This document shows positions 5,553-7,688 of a DNA stretch of 7,688 bases, piece after piece. The position numbers and the translations under genes are program-made. This DNA comes from Xanthobacteraceae bacterium (GTDB lineage: Bacteria; Pseudomonadota; Alphaproteobacteria; Rhizobiales; Xanthobacteraceae), in the NCBI GenBank assembly GCA_030648135.1, contig JAUSIF010000196.1, forward strand, positions 1 through 7,688. Direction: 5' to 3'. The notes under the pieces were generated by a model. It was not told the origin of the DNA. It saw only the letters and a list, made by a program, of their open reading frames with translations, and did no database searches. Within the stretch, counting starts at the first letter, position 1; each line of letters begins with the position of its first letter.

Positions 5553-5597
5553 CGGGCCTGCTATTGGAATTGCGGCCCGCCGCTGAAACGCAGCGGC
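5553..5597 (+). repeat. Two adjacent hairpins in the ahcY leader
   Basis: CGGGCC (5553-5558) pairs with GGCCCG (5574-5579) across a 15-nt loop. Directly after it GCCGCTG (5579-5585) pairs with CAGCGGC (5591-5597) across AAACG. G5579 is shared, so the two stems abut or compete for one base. They lie 41 nt before the ahcY ATG. I could not match them to a known SAH or SAM riboswitch consensus, and no U tract follows. Confidence 0.45.
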
Positions 5598-5638
5598 TCC
5601 ATCGCGACCCGAAATCCGACCAGTCGAGAGCCCCGTTC

Positions 5639-7051
5639 ATGCACGCCGTCAAAACCGCCGCCAAGGATTACGTCGTCAAGGACATCGGTCTCGCCGAATG
5701 GGGCCGCAAGGAGATCGCGATCGCCGAGATCGAAATGCCCGGTCTGATCTCGACGCGCGAGGAATACGGGCCGGAGCAGCCGCTGCGCGGCGCGCGCGTC
5801 GCCGGCTCCCTGCACATGACGATCCAGACCGCGGTGCTGATCGAGACCCTGAAGGCGTTGGGCGCCGACGTGCGCTGGGCGTCCTGCAACATCTATTCGA
5901 CCCAGGATCACGCCGCCGCCGCGATCGCGGCCGGCGGCACGCCGGTCTTCGCCGTGAAGGGCGAGAGCCTGAAGGAATATTGGGACTATACCCACCGCAT
6001 CTTCGAATGGTCGGACGGCGGCACGGCCAACATGATCCTCGACGACGGCGGCGATGCGACGCTCCTCCTCCATCTCGGCATGAAGGCGGAAAGCAATGCC
6101 TCGGTATTGAGCCATCCCACCAACGAGGAAGAGGAAGTGCTGTTTGCCTCGATCAAGCAGCGGCTGAAGGCGAAGCCCGGCTGGTATACGCATGTCGCCA
6201 AAAACATCCGCGGCGTCACCGAGGAGACGACGACGGGCGTGCTCCGTCTCTATCAGATGGAGAAGGAAGGCCGGCTCCTGTTCCCGGCGATCAATGTCAA
6301 TAATTCGGTGACCAAGTCGAAGTTCGACAATCTTTACGGCTGCCGCGAGAGCCTGGTCGACGGCATCCGGCGCGGCACCGACGTGATGATGGCGGGCAAG
6401 GTCGCGATGATCGCGGGCTTCGGCGACGTGGGCAAGGGCTCGGCGGCGAGCTTACGCAATGCCGGTTGCCGCGTGCTGGTGTCCGAGGTCGATCCGATCT
6501 GCGCGTTGCAGGCGGCGATGGAGGGCTACGAGGTCACCACCATGGACGATGCCGCCGCGCGCGCCGATATCTTCGTCACCGCCACCGGCAATGTGGACGT
6601 CATCACGCTCGAGCACATGCGCAAGATGAAGGACCGCGCCATCGTCGCCAATATCGGCCACTTCGATTCCGAGATTCAGGTGGCGGCCTTGCGCAATTTC
6701 AAATGGGTGAACGTGAAGCCGCAGGTGGACGAGATCGAGTTCCCCGACGGCAAGCGGATCATCCTGTTGTCGGAAGGCCGGCTGGTGAATCTCGGCAATG
6801 CCATGGGGCATCCGAGCTTCGTGATGTCGGCGAGCTTCACCAACCAGACACTCGCCCAGATCGAGCTATGGACCAACGCCGCCAAGTACCAGAAGAAGGT
6901 CTATGTGCTGCCGAAGGAGCTCGACGAAAAGGTCGCGCGCCTGCACCTCGACAAGATCGGGGTGAAGCTCACCAAGCTCAGCGAAAAGCAGGCGACCTAT
7001 ATCGGCGTTCCCGCCGACGGGCCCTATAAGCCCGATCATTACCGGTATTGA
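5639..7051 (+). CDS. ahcY: S-adenosylhomocysteine hydrolase (adenosylhomocysteinase)
   Basis: This 470-residue cytosolic NAD+-dependent enzyme splits S-adenosylhomocysteine to adenosine and homocysteine in the methionine/SAM cycle. Motifs in order: SLHMT (57-61, H59), CNIYSTQDHAAAAIA (83-97), ILDDGGDAT (133-141), EETTTG (195-200), SVTKSKFDNLYGCRESL (223-239) with the catalytic K226 and D230, N231 and C235, the Rossmann motif AGFGDVGKGSA (259-269), NIGHFDSEI (338-346), and the conserved C-terminus with K450, Y454 and KPDHYRY (464-470). Length and motifs are those of a complete enzyme. The ATG at 5639 gives the typical MHAVKTAAKDYVVKDI opening; a longer frame from TTG 5477 would cross the operator and hairpins and is rejected. 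The Shine-Dalgarno is weak (GAGAG about 8 nt upstream). The gene follows HPr in many alphaproteobacteria, but its own upstream signals suggest independent control. Confidence 0.97.
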   Translation: MHAVKTAAKDYVVKDIGLAEWGRKEIAIAEIEMPGLISTREEYGPEQPLRGARVAGSLHMTIQTAVLIETLKALGADVRWASCNIYSTQDHAAAAIAAGGTPVFAVKGESLKEYWDYTHRIFEWSDGGTANMILDDGGDATLLLHLGMKAESNASVLSHPTNEEEEVLFASIKQRLKAKPGWYTHVAKNIRGVTEETTTGVLRLYQMEKEGRLLFPAINVNNSVTKSKFDNLYGCRESLVDGIRRGTDVMMAGKVAMIAGFGDVGKGSAASLRNAGCRVLVSEVDPICALQAAMEGYEVTTMDDAAARADIFVTATGNVDVITLEHMRKMKDRAIVANIGHFDSEIQVAALRNFKWVNVKPQVDEIEFPDGKRIILLSEGRLVNLGNAMGHPSFVMSASFTNQTLAQIELWTNAAKYQKKVYVLPKELDEKVARLHLDKIGVKLTKLSEKQATYIGVPADGPYKPDHYRY

Positions 7052-7061
7052 GCGCGCGCGG

Positions 7062-7074
7062 CCGGGAAGCCCGG
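7062..7074. terminator. Short hairpin between convergent ahcY and the GT39-like gene
   Basis: CCGGG-AAG-CCCGG forms a 5-bp stem in the 25-nt gap between the two facing stop codons. The position suits a shared terminator. There is no U tract on either strand and the stem is short, so support is weak. Confidence 0.25.
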
Positions 7075-7076
7075 GA

Positions 7077-7688
7077 TCACCGTCGCGGCGGTACGGTAAC
7101 GATCACGTAGCGCTCGGGTTTGCCGGGCAGACCGAGATAGCTGCGGACGATCTCGACTTCGACGCGGCGGCCGACAGCCCGCTTAGCCGTGATTGAATCG
7201 ACCGCTTCTAAACAGCTCGGCCACCAGCTCCGCGGGCAAACCAAAGCAATGCCTTCCCGGTCGATGCGCTCGTCATCGGCCCAGGGCGTCCATTGTGGTC
7301 GGTCTAAAGCCAACATCGACGGGCGGTCGGCGAAATAGAACGATACGCCAGCAATGAGATTGCTGTAGCTGCCGACGAGACGGATCGGTTCGGCGCTGGT
7401 TTCATGCCAAGTGCGCTCCAAGGCCTTGGCTAAGAGGTGGTAATGCTTGTCGTAGTTTGAAGTGTTTTTCCGATGCAGGACGATCGCTGTTACCGGCGCG
7501 GCCGCCAATGCCAGGACGGGAAAAACGATCGCGATTGCCACAATGCGAATGACGGCAACGCGCGAGATAACGATTAAGGGAGAGGACAGCAGCACGACCG
7601 GCAACAACGTGCATGCAGACATGGTCCAGATCGATATCAGCTCTGCCTGGATCGCAAGCGCGACCGGAACCGGCAACAAAACGGGCGT
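7077..7688 (-). CDS. C-terminal part of a membrane protein, probably a GT39 (PMT_2-like) glycosyltransferase, cut by window edge
   Basis: The frame is open to the right edge and ends at TGA 7079-7077, giving 203 residues of a longer protein. A TTG at 7679 is only an in-frame codon, not a start. The first 65 or so residues are very hydrophobic (for example LLPVVLLSSPLIVISRVAV, then IVAIAIVFPVLALAAAPVTAIVL) and fit two to three membrane helices. The remaining 135 residues form a soluble domain that includes HYHLLAKALERTWHETS, VSFYFADRPSMLALDRPQW and YLGLPGKPERYVIVTVPPRR. This plan resembles the C-terminal part of ArnT/GT39-type lipid-linked-sugar transferases common in Bradyrhizobium-like genomes. 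The catalytic N-terminal loop is outside the window, so activity cannot be judged. It faces ahcY convergently and appears somewhat less GC-rich than its neighbours. Confidence 0.6.
   Translation of the reverse strand, partial: TPVLLPVPVALAIQAELISIWTMSACTLLPVVLLSSPLIVISRVAVIRIVAIAIVFPVLALAAAPVTAIVLHRKNTSNYDKHYHLLAKALERTWHETSAEPIRLVGSYSNLIAGVSFYFADRPSMLALDRPQWTPWADDERIDREGIALVCPRSWWPSCLEAVDSITAKRAVGRRVEVEIVRSYLGLPGKPERYVIVTVPPRR

Larger units (their letters stand above)
5445..5638 (+). promoter_or_regulatory. ahcY promoter and leader
   Basis: This 194-nt gap breaks the tight gene spacing and contains a marked AT-rich island (about 5503-5547) in GC-rich surroundings, which points to a separate ahcY promoter. 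Possible -10 hexamers are TATAAC (5515-5520, five of six matches) and TATAGA (5506-5511); neither has a good -35 at normal spacing. A 20-bp near-palindrome overlaps the first. Downstream lie two adjacent GC-rich hairpins. The region is open in the ahcY frame from a TTG at 5477, but the translation does not resemble AhcY. Confidence 0.55.

Noticed and set aside
5477..5638. Longer ahcY start at TTG 5477 (54 extra residues)
   Set aside because: The extra part translates the AT-rich operator and hairpins, and has no similarity to the AhcY N-terminus, whereas ATG 5639 gives the normal family start.
5445..5638. SAH or SAM-II riboswitch ahead of ahcY
   Set aside because: The conserved cores I know for these classes are not visible. 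Only generic hairpins are present, so no riboswitch is annotated. A covariance-model search would decide it.
7077..7679. Complete 200-residue gene starting at TTG 7679
   Set aside because: The frame stays open to the window edge and the sequence begins in the middle of hydrophobic helices, so this is the end of a larger protein.
1..7688. CRISPR array, insertion sequence, phage or defence island
   Set aside because: No spaced direct repeats, transposase-like frames or defence-associated domains are visible. The content is conserved housekeeping and regulatory genes.

Overview
The window is chromosomal, GC-rich DNA from an alphaproteobacterium. The gene order points to the Hyphomicrobiales (Rhizobiales) or a near relative: pckA, then divergent chvI-chvG-hprK-EIIA(Man)-HPr, then ahcY. 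This is a conserved alphaproteobacterial neighbourhood in which an envelope/acid-sensing two-component system sits next to an incomplete, regulatory phosphotransferase system (PTS). The genus cannot be fixed from the window alone.

Layout. Positions 1-283 (minus) hold the N-terminal 94 codons of ATP-dependent phosphoenolpyruvate carboxykinase, with a GTG start. A 224-nt leader follows, then a minus-strand flavin-reductase-like HugZ/DUF2470 protein (508-1227). A 241-nt divergent intergenic region (1228-1468) contains a short perfect inverted repeat. A plus-strand run follows: chvI (1469-2167), chvG (2205-4148), hprK (4152-4607), manX-type EIIA (4708-5109) and ptsH/HPr (5106-5444). The spacing ranges from a 4-nt overlap to 100 nt, so they look like one operon. 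A 194-nt region (5445-5638) carries an AT-rich 20-bp near-palindrome and two GC-rich hairpins, and leads to ahcY (5639-7051). The right edge (7077-7688, minus) is the C-terminal part of a membrane protein that resembles a GT39-family glycosyltransferase.

How the genes work together. ChvG senses an envelope or acid signal and phosphorylates ChvI. HprK is the short alphaproteobacterial form of HPr kinase/phosphorylase and should modify the Ser of HPr. HPr passes phosphate through its His to the stand-alone EIIA. No PTS permease or Enzyme I is present, so the PTS genes must be regulatory. PckA is the gluconeogenic entry enzyme and is a known ChvG-ChvI target in Agrobacterium. AhcY removes S-adenosylhomocysteine and is probably controlled separately through the palindrome upstream of it.

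I see no wholly new system. The less-explained signals are the ahcY leader, strong GC-rich inverted repeats at three junctions of the chvI-ptsH operon, an internal near-duplication at the N-terminus of ChvG, and a Pro/acid-rich N-terminal tail on HPr. No tRNA, rRNA, CRISPR array, insertion sequence or phage gene was seen, and no gene-free stretch exceeds 300 bases.
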